Below, in pieces: positions 19,478 through 33,600 of a DNA stretch of 64,000 nt; the first letter of the stretch is position 1; the number at the start of each line of letters is the position of its first letter. The translations under genes and the position numbers were made by a program. Source of the DNA: Oscarella lobularis (taxonomy: Eukaryota > Porifera > Homoscleromorpha > Homosclerophorida > Oscarellidae). The stretch is from contig NC_089194.1 of NCBI RefSeq assembly GCF_947507565.1, positions 1,302,001-1,366,000 of the forward strand, in the 5' to 3' direction. Under the pieces are notes generated by a model that searched no databases, had not been told where the DNA came from, and saw only the letters and a program-made list of their open reading frames with translations.

Positions 19478-22400
19478 ATGTCTGCAGCTTTTCTTGCTTT
19501 TGCTTTGCTTGTTACAGCAACCAATGCATGGTAAAACGTCTGGACTGTTAACGGTGGAGACGCATAGCAACCGGGTTCTCCCTTTTTTTTCCAGCTCCCC
19601 AAAGTATCTTGTCGTCTGTCCTGAAGTACTGCAAGTTGGAGTCGAACAGACGATTGCTGTCTCCTTATTCAGCGAAGAAACAATCCCGATCAAAGTTCAA
19701 GTAGAAAAGTTTGATGGTTCTGTCATAGACGAAACCGAATACGTCAATGTGCCCAAAGGCACAAAAGAGTTCAAGATCAGAGTAAAATCATCGTTTTTTT
19801 TGAAAAGGAGTAGCGATAGAGATGCTTCTTCCAGGTTCCCTGCGTCGACGTGACCGAACCGAGCGAAGGAGGGACTCGTTATGCCTACGTCAGAGTTCTA
19901 TTGAATGATGTTGATTGCCAAATCAACGAGAGTCGACGAGTGATTCTGAGTCTCAAATCGGCATCAGTATTCGTCCAGACTGACAAACCTGTCTATAGAA
20001 GAGACGACGAGGGTAGAAACGGTCTGGCTTTCGTACGAAGGCATTGTCTAAAAAGGGGTCCTCTCTAGTGAGAATTCGGTTTGTTGCCGTCAAGTCAGAC
20101 CTTAAGCCTGTGGAGGATCAGATCGAGGTGCGGTTGGGCTAACGAACGACGTAGTAAACAGCGTGGCCTCGCCGAATTCTAACCTAGCGCACGATGAGTG
20201 CGAATATTACCTGTTACTATGGCTACCACCCACAAAATCGATCTGGCGAGGCTACACAGAGAATGCATGCGCATGAAGACCGCTTCAGACTATTCACTGC
20301 TTGACGGATTTGTTTTAGGTCACCGTGGACATCAAGGTAATTATCTCGACAGTAGAAGGCAGCGTATCCAACAGGATAACGTCTTAGAATCCACAAGGCG
20401 TTATTGTCAATCGTTTCGTTCTCAAGCCAGCCTCTGAAGACAATCCAAGTATGTCGTCAGATGCGTTCAGTCTGTTAGTAAAACCTGGTCTGCAGCCATT
20501 CAAAAACATTCACTGAGTCTGGGGCATGACCCCATGTTTGGAAAGTGGACGATTTCTGCTAAATATGGCTGCAAGGTTGAATAGATAGTCTAAGTATTAT
20601 TACGCCGAATTGACATACGTAATTTAGAATAGCGAGATTTCAGAATTTCATTTTCAAGTTGAAGATTATGGTATGCCATAGGAACTAATAACGCTTTCTC
20701 GGATTCTATTGTTTTATTAGTATTGCCGAGATTCGAAGTCATAATCACTCCACCTAAAATTATCGACGCAATAACTGATCACATCGTCGTTGGAGTGAAA
20801 TCTATGTAATGCCTATATTTGTTTATTTTAGCAAATGGCGTGTGGCAATGACTGTACTCTAGATATACGTATGGAAAGCCTGTAGTAGGAAGGCTCAACG
20901 TCACGTTGGGGATAGCAGAGAGGAACTCCACTTTAGTTCGAATATTCAGAACAGAACTGTTTGAAATTACAAGCAACGTGAGCAGGCTAAGAACGACTTG
21001 AAATTGAATAAATATAGAGCCTGCCTTTCAGGATAAAGGAACGAAACAACTGACTTTTCCAAATGATGGTTACGGAGTCTTTCCAGAAGGAAAGTTGCTT
21101 TACATCTACGCAGAGGTTACGGAAAAAGCTAGCTTCATAAGTCAAAGCAATAGAGACAGAACAGCTGTTTTTACTGCCGTTCCCATTTTGCTTGATTGCA
21201 GTCTGTCAAAGCCTTTCTACGCACCTCTTCTGCCTTATGAACTAAACGTATGCACTAGTTCAAACGACTGCGTATGCATGACTGTGTATAAATTGCTATC
21301 GTTTAGATTCAGGCAAAATACGCTAACGGAGAATCAGCAGCTCAGAAAGACATCAAGATTGTTACGGGACACGACGGAAAGGAACTAACAGAGCCTTCTG
21401 ATGAAAATGGAATAGCATCGTTTAGGCTCCAAATTAACACGCCAGCAAATAAAATCGCTATCAGAGTACGCAAAAGAGAAATATTTCTTTGTAGGTATGT
21501 TAAATGGACTCTTAGGCCAGCGTTGGAAGTCAACTGGAAGAGGAAGTGTGTCAACTACAAGCATACCAAACGTCATGCGACCAATACATGGTAGTTACCA
21601 CACGTACTCCAGTACCGTTTAAGAAAGGCAGTCCTGCAACATTCGAAATTGTCAAGGGAGCAAATAATGCAGATGGCGAAGTAGAAATGCATTTATCCTT
21701 TTTGAGAGATGTACATACATGGTGGATTTCCTCTGTGTAGTTTTATTTTCACGTGGCGGTGATTTCTTGCGGAAAACTCCAAAGAACGTCCATTGAAAAA
21801 AACACAAAAGGACCAATTTCGTCGTTTCAAGTTAAAATTGAGCCAACTTTCTGTAGCACAATGTGTGTTGTGGCCTACTACGAAACAGAGTGCGACGAAA
21901 GCTCTGCTATAATTTCCGATTACTTATGCACCGACATTGAAGAAAAATGTTCCAATAATGTAGGTCATGAGCCGATTAGTTTTACAAAGACTATAAATTT
22001 TCAGTAGATGGGGCTTCAAGTTTTTGCTAGGGATAACACAGTTCAACCGGGACAGAACAATGTACAGCTCAGAATTACTGCAGCTCCGTATTCCGATATT
22101 GCACTCATGGCAGTTGATAAAGGACTCTACCTACTTAACAACGAAACTAAACTGACAAAAAAGAAGGCAATTCAATTCAGGAGTCTCAAATCAGTATAGT
22201 ATAGTACCGTTTTCGTATAGATATTTAATGAACTGCGACGGTACGACACGTCGTGTGAGCACAAACTGAACGGAGTAGAGGGAATCTTTACCGTAGGTTT
22301 AGTATGATATCTGACTTAGATTTCAGTGATTGTGAAACTGTTCTATTAGGCTATTGGGCTAACGTCTCTTAGCAATGGAGTCATGTCACCTGCTCAACGT

Positions 22401-25400
22401 GACAGTAAAACATGAAGCTCCTCTTTCATTGCGTGTGGCAAAGAGCGTTGCTTTTAGGCGAAGAATGTGCTGAAAGTCGTCGAAGGCGAGAAGTATCACC
22501 AGTGGGAGGTTAGCCAGGTAGATATCAGCTAATTAAAACGTTTTGACGTATTGGGTAGAGTGCATGTGCAACCAGGGAGAAGAAATCCAACGACTTACTG
22601 TAGAATCAGCATCTGTCAACACGGCGGCACAATCTCTTGTTGACAGATGCAAATTGGAGCATCAAAAGCTCAGCACTGGAAAAAGTACACTTACAACAAA
22701 ATGTCCAAATCCTTCTCGTGAAGATATCACCAGATTCTTGCAATGCTGCAGCCCTGAAGAAGGTAAGCAAAGATGCATCTATAAAATAGTATTACTAAGC
22801 GGTCTATAATCAGAACTAAAGGAGCTAAGAGGTCGAAGCGGAGAAGAACAAAATCCATATTCAATTTTGGAAGAAGACGCATATTTCGTCAAACGAACGT
22901 ATTTTCCTCACGTTTGGCTATACGAAAAAGAAATCAAAATTGGGTAAACTAAAGTTCTTCTGTTAAATTTACCGACATTTAAAATCTTTTATAGAAAAGA
23001 CGGAACAGCACTCGTAACTATTCATATTCCAGACACTATTACTGATTGGAGCATTCAAGGGTTGGCCTTTTCTAAACAAGGATTTTGTGCTGCAGATACA
23101 GTCTCCTTAAGAGCGTTTAAAACTGAGTTTGTGGAATGTCACGTGCCCTTTTCACTACGTCGTCGGGAGCAGGTTACAATAGCTTGCACGGTGTACAATT
23201 ACCGAGCGCCAGGATTCCTTCGCTCAAAGGTATGACGTTAGTGCAAAGTGGAAGATGTAGGCATGAGCCATCAATGGTTATAGACGTGCCTAAGCCTTGT
23301 GGATCCCGGAGAGGATATATGCACAACTGCTGGATCTGGTCAATCAACCGATCCAATATGTTTTTTCATGGAAGGACATAGTACCAAGACTGTTCTTTTT
23401 CCGGTCGTTCCACTTAGAACGGGAAAATCAAAACTGAAAGTTCGTCTGACCTCAATTGCGGGAGAAGAGGTAGAGACCGAAATCCTTGTTGAGGTGAGTA
23501 AGCGAGAATCAGTAACTAAATTCAATCCTCAGTCTGTCTAAACAGAGACATAGGTCAATATTTTGTCTTAGTCATAGCATTATCTTCTGTTTTTAGCCTG
23601 AAGGCGTTGTTAAAGACTACTCCTACAGTGCTGAGCTAGATCCTCAAGGTATGCGATAAAGAGTTTAGAAGAGAACGTTTGGCAATTCTTTGGGTAGGTG
23701 CTAATGCAATTAATGCCCAAAATTTGTGCAAGTCTTTAGCCGCTCCTAAAGGTATACAATAATTACAGCGCACAAAGCTGTGCAACTATCTATGATTTGG
23801 GTTAGATCTACGAAAAGGTCAATGCTACAGGGGCCCCTCATACTTGCCTCCAAACAACGGCAAAAACTGCGAGGGCGAACTTTTCGCTAAACATCTTACA
23901 AAACAAGAGTGCTGCGACAATCAAATCGAAAAATTTGCAGTTTCCTGGTCAGATGGGACACGGTGCGAGCTCTGTCCTAAACAGAAATTTGAGCGCCAGT
24001 GTATCGACGGTAGCAAAAAGCAAATCAATACGTTTTACGTTCGATTGCCGGAGAACTACGTTGCCGGCTCTGACACAGCCTGGCTATCGGTCACAGGAAA
24101 CTATTTCCAGGGTACACTAGAGGCTGTAGACAACGTTGAGAAGCTGCTGCGAGAGCCAGGCGGATGCGGGGAGCAGTCAATTGCACGATTTGCGCCGAAC
24201 GTGGCTATAGTTAAACATCTGAATGCTACCGGAGAGCTCTACGTTGAAGTTCGCAACAAATACACGGACTTGATTCAACGAGGCGAGTAATTTGTGCGCA
24301 GTAGCACAGCGAATTATCAAAAATTAATTTAGGATATACGTATCAATTAAATTACCGTAAGCAATCATCGGGAGCATTCGCTAAATATCAGCGCACACCT
24401 GCCTCAACATGGTTTGTAAAATAAACATATAGGTATCTTTAATTGATGTACGATCGTTATAGGTTGAGCTCTTTCGTACTGCAAACGTTCTGTGATGCTA
24501 GACACTACGCTAATATTGACGAAAACGTCATACAAAGCCTCATCACGTTTTTGACAACTAGGCAACTGCTGAGTGGCGCCTTTGAGGAAACGTACACCAC
24601 TTCTAACTATCTCATTGTAAGTACTGCGGATTCTCAGCATTCCCCTTGTGTACGGGTAAATTTTCAGGGCGGAGTAAAAGGGGGAGATGCGTCTCTAACT
24701 GCCTACGTTGTAAACGGAGCATTAGAATGCTGTCAAGCACCAAATCATCCTTTCTTTACTCCGGTAAGGCGAGTACAACCAAAAAATCACTCTAACAATT
24801 CGTTTTAGAATGCTACAGCCGCTTTTTGCAAGGCAGTTCAGTTTTTGGAGCTCTATGTGGAACACGATGTCGTTGTAAGGCCCTATAGTCGGGCCATTGT
24901 CTATGCTGCTTTGGTAAAGGCGTGCACAACGTGCCGTCTTTGCCAATGCAGAACTGAAATGCTAACGAAGGCGAGACTTATTCTAGATCAAGTATCCACA
25001 GACCGTACGCCACGTTTTGCAGTTTTAATTAATGTCGATTTTCTCAAGCGTTCTATTTAGGAGAGGATGGGGCGAGGTATTGGTCAGCAAACGGGCAACC
25101 GTTACCAAACGGCGCTGCTGATCCCATATCAGTTGAAACAACTGCGTACGCGTTGTGCGGATACGTTGAAGAGGAACACATAAACAGTTCGGGGTCGTTA
25201 GCAAAGTGGTTGAACAGTGAAAGAAACGCGGCTGGAGCGTTTAAATCAACTCAGGTACAATAATTTCAAAGTTAAAGGACGCATCTGATGTTCCGTACTC
25301 GTAGGACACGGTCGTGGCTCTAAGATGCCTTGCTAAGTTTGCCAGCGCAATTAAACTCAAAAGAGCTCTAACAGTCAACATAACGACACCAAGAAACAAA

Positions 25401-27044
25401 ACCTTTGCACGACTATTGCACATTAACGACGCTAATAAAGATTTGAATCAAAGAGTAGAGGTAAACAAGTTTGGTATCTTGTAGTCCTTATAAAAGTATA
25501 CTGTATACTTTTAGCTGCCTCGCAATGATATTATTAGAGTAGAAAGCACAGGAAACGGTCTTGGAATGCTTCAGGTACTTTTCATTGACTTCGCGCGTTT
25601 TCTATACGTAAAATATCCCTCGGTTAGGTGAACGTCGAATACAACGAGCCAACGACGGAAAACGACGAATGCAAGTTCGATTTTTCGGTGACACCCGAAA
25701 CACTTCAAAACAATGACATTTTACTGACAGTTTGTGCCCAGTAAGTTATCATTTGAAAACTCAATACAGCCTATAACTTTGGGATTGCTCCTAAGATACA
25801 CGGGTGATGTCGATACGGATCAAGCTATGATAGAAGTCGAATTGCCAACAGGTTATGTTGCATGCAAGAAGGACCAACCACATTGCCTCAAAGAGGTTGC
25901 TACAGCTAACAAATAACTAATTATTGCTCATCCCAATGATCAACTTCTAGCTAAACGAAACTCGTGGCAAATCTATTCGTCTTGACAGAATCGAAACCTC
26001 CGGCAGGGGAGCGATTTTCTACTTTGATCAGGTTGAACTAATTAACACACAATGTCCTGTACGTTCTAAACAGTCTGCCATAGATTGGTTCATCACCTGA
26101 GAACCGTACGTGTTTCACGTTTCGAGCAACTCGCGAGTACGAGGCCAGAAGTTTAACTTCTGTTAGCGCCAAAGTTTATTACTATTACCGTAGAGGTGGG
26201 AATGAGGCAGAAAGACTACGCATTTTTCACATTGTCTGTTCTAAACAGATCAAAGTTGCACCATCTTCTACGCTCTAGATGATGCAGTTCCTGATTTAGC
26301 CTTACACTGCAGTAAACCTGAAACTAGCAAAGAACCGTTATGCATTTGCGGTGCAGGTAAAAAGACGTGGTACAGATTTGGGTGCTTTGTCTATTCAGTA
26401 ATAAAATTAGGCCGCTGTCCGAAACTTGAGCCCATTAAACAGAGGTTGTGCAATGCATGTCTACACCACGACTACGGTAAACCCTATTCAACCAGATTTC
26501 TATGCGTTCTTAGTATCTGTGCTCTAGTGTACCGCGTTCAAGTTAAGAAAATTAAGAAAGAGAACGGATGGCAAAAAACCAAAGTCAATATAGTAGATGT
26601 ATGCTACTAATAGGAGCAAATATTCAAATATTAATTATGTTATGGTTTATACAGATATTGAAGCCGGGACGTCACGATTTTAAGCGACGTGACGACATAA
26701 CACTTTGGATGCCAACAACGTGCTCTCAATCACTGCCTTTTAAAATTGGGAAAGACTATCACATTCAGGGAGAGGACGGCGTCAAATTTGTTTTGGATCA
26801 CACATCTCTGGTAGAAAAGTGGCCGGGAGATAAGTCAACGTGCACCGACGCTAGAAAGAAGTGCGAAAAAAGGTGTAATCGGAGAGGGAGAAACAGGAGA
26901 CAGAGGTGTCTTGACAAATGCGAAGACGAAGAGAAAGACTGCAAGAAAGCAATTAAGCAATTTTTCAAGTACGTGGTTAAACTGAGAGACGAAAAGGGAG
27001 CTGAATGCGAACTGCCTCAGGAAAAACTTTGCCCAAAGGAGTGA
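19478..27044 (+). CDS. C3-like: C3/C4/C5-like complement thioester protein, copy 1 (Ser at the catalytic-His position)
   Basis: A gene of many small exons and short introns. ATG at 19478, signal peptide MSAAFLAFALLVTATNA; MG domains include VGVEQTIAVSLF, VFVQTDKPVYRRDD, KWTISAKYG and VLPRFEV. The beta/alpha processing site RRRR is at 22478-22489, followed by an anaphylatoxin-like Cys pattern (about 22540-22765, ending in CC). The thioester GGCGEQ (GCGEQ at 24162-24176) lies in an alpha-alpha TED. At the place of the catalytic His of C3 (five residues before the conserved GGV, across an intron) the sequence is TSNYLI-GGV: no His. The C-terminus (about 26700-27044) is an NTR/C345C domain with a Lys/Arg/Cys-rich insertion. 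C345C plus anaphylatoxin place it with C3/C4/C5 rather than A2M. The product should be an opsonin precursor. Apparent stops between exons are explained by introns. Confidence 0.9.
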
Positions 27045-27695
27045 CATTTTGTTTGGTAGTTTTTGCTGTTTGTTGATAGCAGTAGCTCTAATCCATGTAC
27101 ACTGTCAGTCGTGTGGGTGCTACTAGCCAACGCCTTACTAGTAGTAGGCACAACAGCCCACCTGCCCGGCAGACTGAGCGTCCTGTAGCGTGCATTTCTC
27201 CGTCATTAATAAATGGCATAATCAATAATGGCGCCAGATAATGACAGAAGTGACCAAACGCTGCCTGTGGCAGCAGAGCAATCTCAACTTTAGTTTACCA
27301 TGCATCAAATTTGAAACAATGACCTGAGAGACATCCCGCCTAAATTATTTATGTTCTCTGAGGATCTCTCTCTGCACGCCTTTCACCATGAGCGTCTATC
27401 CACCCACGGGGAGTCCCGTTCTACGTCTGCCTACAACAATACGGTCTCTTTTCCATCCTGTTTGTTGGACAGTCGAAAGGTGACCTTATCTACAACCCGC
27501 CGGGGTCACGGAGCACGTGAGAAAAGAGAACAATAGCAACCAACAACCCCACGGGGCCCGTGTCTAGGTTGAACTCGTCTCCCACTTTCCGTCTCGTAGG
27601 ACAACTCAGGATAATCCGGAGACATTCGCCCGTGCTCGATTTGTCTTAAAGAACGCTGTCTCGCGGACTCCAGATCAGTTTATCCCACGGAGCCA
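27045..27695. promoter_or_regulatory. Intergenic/promoter region between the two C3-like genes
   Basis: About 650 bases without a gene. It holds a consensus kappa-B decamer at 27408-27417, about 280 bases upstream of the second C3-like ATG. It should contain the 3' end of copy 1 and the promoter of copy 2. Confidence 0.5.
27408..27417 (+). promoter_or_regulatory. Candidate NF-kappaB (Rel) site
   Basis: GGGGAGTCCC fits the consensus GGGRNNYYCC exactly and lies 279 bases upstream of the C3-like copy 2 start. C3 and factor B promoters in vertebrates use Rel/NF-kappaB sites. A single decamer can occur by chance; no binding evidence. Confidence 0.4.
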
Positions 27696-30600
27696 ATGAA
27701 AGCCTATCTCGCAACCGTGCTAGCCATAGGAGCTCTGCTCTCCTATGTTCAAGCGTCTAACAGGTAAGGAAGCTTGTATCAGTGCTACAGGAGATCACAG
27801 TAATCTCTATTCTAAGGCCACACTGTTTCGTGGCCGTGCCAAACGTCGTGCAAGCCGGCGTCGAACAAAAAGTGTCGGTGTCGGTATTCAACGTCAATAA
27901 CGTACCTATGATCGTTCAAGTGGAGCAGGGCGGAATGATGATACACAACGCCAAACAGCAAATCCTTTCCCACGGTTAGAACAAAGGAAAATATGACGTC
28001 ATCATAATCAAATAAATTTCTTAGGGTCTCCGAGAGACTTCACCATTCTGGTACATCTCTACCTAGACGAAAAGGCTTGAAAATTGAGCAAAACCTCCTT
28101 TCTTGCATAGATACCGCTTCAGACCGTCTATTCCGTCCCTCCTACCGTCGTCATCAGAGTTATCTCGGCGAATCCCGGCCTTTTGAACTACGACAGAAGC
28201 ATCCAGGTCGTTCTTTCCACGAAAATCGACTCGGTGTTCGTGCAGACCGACAAACCCGTCTACATTCGCGACGACATCGGTGAGCCACGCCATCTGCCAA
28301 AAAATTCCCACGGCACGCGCGTCCTTCTGGCCCTGTGACCTTGCATCCCCAAAAAATTGCATGGACCGTTTTGACCGTTTTTGTGCGACTTCTTCTATAA
28401 TGCTGACATCGTCTTTCAGTTCACGCTCGCTTTGTTGGCGTAAGATACGACCTGTTGCCGCTCGACTTTCCGAGAGAAGTAAGGATCGCGCTCCAGTTCC
28501 TAGCCTAGTCTAGCAGGTCCTTTCTTTTAGGTGTGCGTCGACATCAAAGTCAGTATCAGTATCTCCGGCTCTAAGCTATTGTTCTCTAAGTGCGCTTCAT
28601 CTGCCTAGAATCCCCAGGATGTCATAGTCGATCGGTTCTTTCTCAATATCACGAGCACGCCAGGACAAAACGCAGGTGAGGGCACCCTTCGCCCTCCATG
28701 ATTTTTCTATGCACACTGCATGCGTCGTAGCCATCATAAAGAAAGACATCGCATTGGGTCCCAGTCCCGTGGTTGGCATTTGGAAAATAATCGCAAAACA
28801 TGGCCTAAACGTAAGGCGAATTTTTGTCAGACGATTTTCGTTGCTATGGCAATCATTTAGAATAATATGACGTCAGAATACGAATTTGAAGTGAAGGACT
28901 ACGGTATGCCGATATGGATGTCAGTAAGGACGAGCTAAATTAATTAATTAAATATTGCGCGCAGTTTTGCCTCGTTTTGGAGTCAGCATTATTCCGCCCA
29001 GTTCTGTCGCCATTACAGACGATCACATCAATTTTGGCGTTGAAGCAAAGTAGAAAAGCTTTTATGAACCAAATAGAATTTTCCAATAGTGACTATGCTT
29101 AGGTACACATACGGCAAAGGGGTCACAGGCAAAGCTCACATTCGCTTGGGGGTGTGGAACGAAGAAAGCAACAAGGCGGACGTTTTCACATCAGTCGTCT
29201 CCGATTTGGTCTCTACATTAATTATTTCCGTGAAATTTCGTCACTTATTTGTTGTTTATTTATCAGCTACCTAAAGACAAGGGAACGAAAGAATTTACGT
29301 TTCCGAATCAGTTCCAAGAACAAGTGGCGTTTCCGAACGGAAAGCGACTCTTTATTCACGTCGAAGTGATCGAAAAAGCGAGCGGCGTCAACGAGAGCGC
29401 CTCCGACAGGTCCGCTTTCTTTACGTATGAACCAATAGTGTTGGACTGCGATTTGACGCCTCCCTTCTACAAGCCCAATCTTCCGTTTCTTCTGACGGTA
29501 TATTCGAATATCAGTAAAGGCTGTAGGAAATATTGTGCGTTTTTAGGTTCGTGCAAGATACCGCAATGGAAATCCTGCTTCGGCTCACGTTGAACTCGAT
29601 GGAAAGCAGTCTGCCAAGACTGATAGCGAAGACGGAACGGCGACGTTTTCCATAGACGTCGGTGATGTTTCAGAAGAGCAAACGTTTAAGGTGTTACTTG
29701 CCAAATAACAATTTTCTAGTGTAGAATTATTGTCTCTACTTCAGCTTAACGTGGGAGGGCAGAACACTTTTAAGCCATGCAAGTTTGAGAAATTTAATAG
29801 TCCGCTGTGTCGCGGTTCTGCTGGCTCCATCGCTGTTCGACTCAAGCAAATGGGCGAGGTAAAAATTGGGACAGCGGTAGACTTTGAAGTTGTGAAAAGA
29901 AACAACGTCGCCAAGGTAAATTATACGAAGACTCGCAGGATGATTCAGCAGAGTACAAATGCTCCTCCGCCTTTAGACGATCCCTCTTACTGCCATAATC
30001 ACTTCGTGCGGTGTCATCCGAAAAACCGTTTACTTTTTGAGTGAACAGGGGCCAATTACAAGCTTCCCGATTACTTTTGACGAGGACACTTGCAGCAAAG
30101 CGACCGTCTTTGTCTACTACATCAACACTTGCAATCAAGTGGTTGCCGCTATAACTACTGTTGACGTTGAGCAGCGATGCCCTAACGACGTAAGAACCCT
30201 CTGCTTTTTATTGAGCGTATAGCAATGCGCTCTAGGTTCGTTTGGAAGTCGATAACTCCCACACCCATGCACCCGGATCTAGAACGGATCTCGTTATAAA
30301 CGCCGCAGTTAACTCGGACATTTCTTTATTGACTGTCGATCGCGGTCTGTACTTGCTGAACAACAAAAATAAGCTTACAAAAGAGCAGGTGATATAAATG
30401 TATATGTTCGTACTGATAGCTCGAGTTGACAAAGATCTTGTCTAGGTATTTACGGACTTGCTGAACTACGATAAATCGTGCGGATACACTTCAAGAGATA
30501 CTAGCGGACTATTTGCGGTCAGTCTAAGAAATGGAGACCATGTTCTGGGGTGGACTTTGAAGCGTTGCTTTGCAGGCTGCTGGACTCACAGCTTCGACGA

Positions 30601-33600
30601 GTGCAGTGCTTTCTTTAGCGAGCAGAAAAAGTGCGCATTCTTTTTTTGACACGCTTGCAATATCAAACGTTGCTGCTTAGGTGAAGAATGTCCAACACGT
30701 CGTCGACGAGAAATACGTTCGAGCGAGGAGGCTGGTAAGTTGTGAGATCAATGGTGGGAGCGTTTTCGTGATCGTGTTTTTGTGCAGCTTGCTTGACGAG
30801 GGAATGTGAGCTCGTCGAGCGACTTCGAACGCACAGGGGTCTGACTTCGCCGAACGCCGTCTATAGCTTCTGCAATAAAGAGTTGAGGAAGCTGCAGACA
30901 GGCGAGAAGAGACTGCATGGTGGTTGTCTCCTCACAGACGAAATGCAAGACGAATTGAACAAATGCTGCTTATCAAGTAAAGATAGAGAACTCAAACCTC
31001 GGAGAGTGGGCCTCTTAACTTGCGCTCTTCATATATTCCAGATATCAAAGACTTGATAAGTCGAGCTCGAACAAACAATATAGAATTTGCCGAGCCTGAA
31101 GAGTTCGAAGACAACAACATTCAAGTGCGATCCTTTTTCCCGCACGTTTTGAGCGACTACTTCAATAACGGGTAATCGATAGACCCAAATATTTCTTCTC
31201 ATACGAATTACACTTACCGTACGCAGAGACCAGTCGAGGATGACGAAGACTCTTACGTTGCCCGACTCCATAACGGAGTTCGAGATCCAAGCGCTGGCCT
31301 TTTCGAGCCGAAAAGGCTTCTGCGTTGCCAAGCCCGTCTCCATTCGCACTTCCAAGCCGGTGTTCGTCGAGTGTCATATGCCGTTTTCGTTCCGTCGTCA
31401 GGAGCAAGGTACTCTGAAGTGCACGGCATACAATTACGAAGAGTCTGAACAAGCGGTAATTAATTAATTAAAAACGACAAAAATTCTATGGTACTATTTG
31501 TGTTTATTTATTAGTTTGGTATGCAACTCAGAAACCCTTCTCCCAGTCTGTGCACGACGGCCGGATCGGGACAATCAACGTCTGTGGCAAAATTTCGCGT
31601 TCGTGCTCACGAGACTAAGACTGTGCTGTTTCCCTTTGTGCCTCTCAATATTGGAGAGTCGAACGTGACTATTAGTCTTTATTCCTCACAGGGACCAGAT
31701 CACCTTGTGCAGAGCGTGCGAGTTGTTGTAAGACAGCAGGAGATTCTTTATAGAGTAGGACTTATTCTGGTTCTTGTGTACAGCCTGAGGGAATTCTTGA
31801 GGAGTATGACTACAGCGCTGAATTGGATCCTCAAGGTACTGGCTTGGATATTCATTACGATAAACAATACTATGGAGACGTTTGCAGGCCTTCACGTAGA
31901 GGGTGGTCCAAAGTGCACGTTTGAAGCTCCTAAATTTGGTACACTTGCCAAGACGCGCAGACAGATGGCACCGTTTTATTATTGCTATTCTAATTTAGAT
32001 TTTCGTATGGGGACCTGCTATCGCAATGTGAGAAACGAAATAGGTTCAGACAGCCCGATGTGCGGCAGTCCTCTGCCTGAAGTCTACACCAAAACTCAAT
32101 GCTGTGACAACGAAATGCCGCAATTTTCTATGGCTTGGTCAGCACCAGGCGGTCAATGTGAACTTTGTAAACGAAGAACAGAAGAGTTTGCTTGCGACGT
32201 CGACGGCGTACCTGGAGGGCTGCAACAAAAGAATTCTTTCTACACTCGATTGCCCGAAAATTTTGTACCCGGCTCAGAGACAGCTTGGATTTCTTGCACA
32301 GGTGAAAATGCTGGTGTAGGCGCAAATAACCTGTCTATGCTTTTCTCAAGGAAAATACTTTGAGGGCACTATGACTGTAATTGACGGTATCCACAGTCTT
32401 CTTAGGCAGCCTGGTGGCTGCGGTGAACAAAACATGATCAGATTTGGACCAAACGTGGCAATTGCTAAGTATTTACGTGCAAGTGGACATCTAGTGGGAG
32501 ACAAGAAAGCTGAGATGACTGAACTACTGAAGAGAGGTGCACATGGAATTGTCTACGTTTCTGTGCGTACAGTAAAACTCTGTTTTTGATCCTTTTTAGG
32601 TTATGATTGGCAGATGAGATACCGAAAAGACAACGGAGCATTTTGTGTCTTTCCCGGCTACCAACCTTCTACATGGTACACCTATTATTATCGATATTGC
32701 CAATTTTTTAGCTATACAGAGTCGGTTTTAGGCTTAGTTCGTTTGTTCTTCAAACCATCTGCGAGGCTAAACAATTCATTTTCGTTCACCCGAACACTGA
32801 AGTTAGCCTAATCAACTTCTTAGCAAATGATCGTCAGAACGAGGACGGATCTTTTTACGAAGGATTTCAAGTGTATCACAGAGAAATGGTGGTACGTTCG
32901 TTTGCTGGAAAGTAGCGTTGTCCGAAATTTTTAGTGTTGCCTAATAGGGTGGAGTTCAAGAAGGGGGTGCATCTATGACTGCCTTTACTATGCTTTCTCT
33001 GCTTCAATGTCAGTGCGGCGAGTCTTCAGCGGTATAAAAAATCTATTTCTGAAGTTTTTTTACCACTGGTCTTCCTATGTAGAACGCTATTTGCAAAGGT
33101 GTCGGCTATCTTCAACGTCAGATTAACGAGAACCAAATAAATCGTCCCTACGCAAGAGCCATTATATACTACGCTTTGCTGCGTGCTTGCTCGACGTGCA
33201 AGAGGTGCAACTGCGATCAGAATATACTGTCACGAGCAAGAGAACTGCTTGATAAAAAAGCTAAAATTAGTAAGTCTGATCATGAGAATTCGATTTAATT
33301 AATATCACGTGGTCTTCACAGACGAAGATGGGTCAAAATACTGGCCCGCAGACACAACGTTGGGCAAGGCCTATTGGTATCGGCGTAGACCTAATGCCAT
33401 AGCCGTTGAAACGACTGCTTATGCCCTCTGCGCGTACGTGGCAGCTGGCGATGTGTCAAGGGCAGGCTCAATTGCCAAGTGGCTCAATAGCGTACGGAAT
33501 TCCAAAGGAGCTTTTGTTTCAACTCAGGTAAATTCTTTTATTGGTAAATCATATGTGCGTTTATCTCATTGTTCTCAGGATACTGTGGTTGCCCTGAAAT

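Noticed and set aside
19850-20450. C3-like copy 1 as a pseudogene because of in-frame stops
   Set aside because: Each stop falls in a short GT-AG intron. Exons on both sides (VFVQTDKPVY, RIRFVAVKSDLKPV, VTVDIK, NPQGVIVNRFVL) match copy 2 in order and phase.
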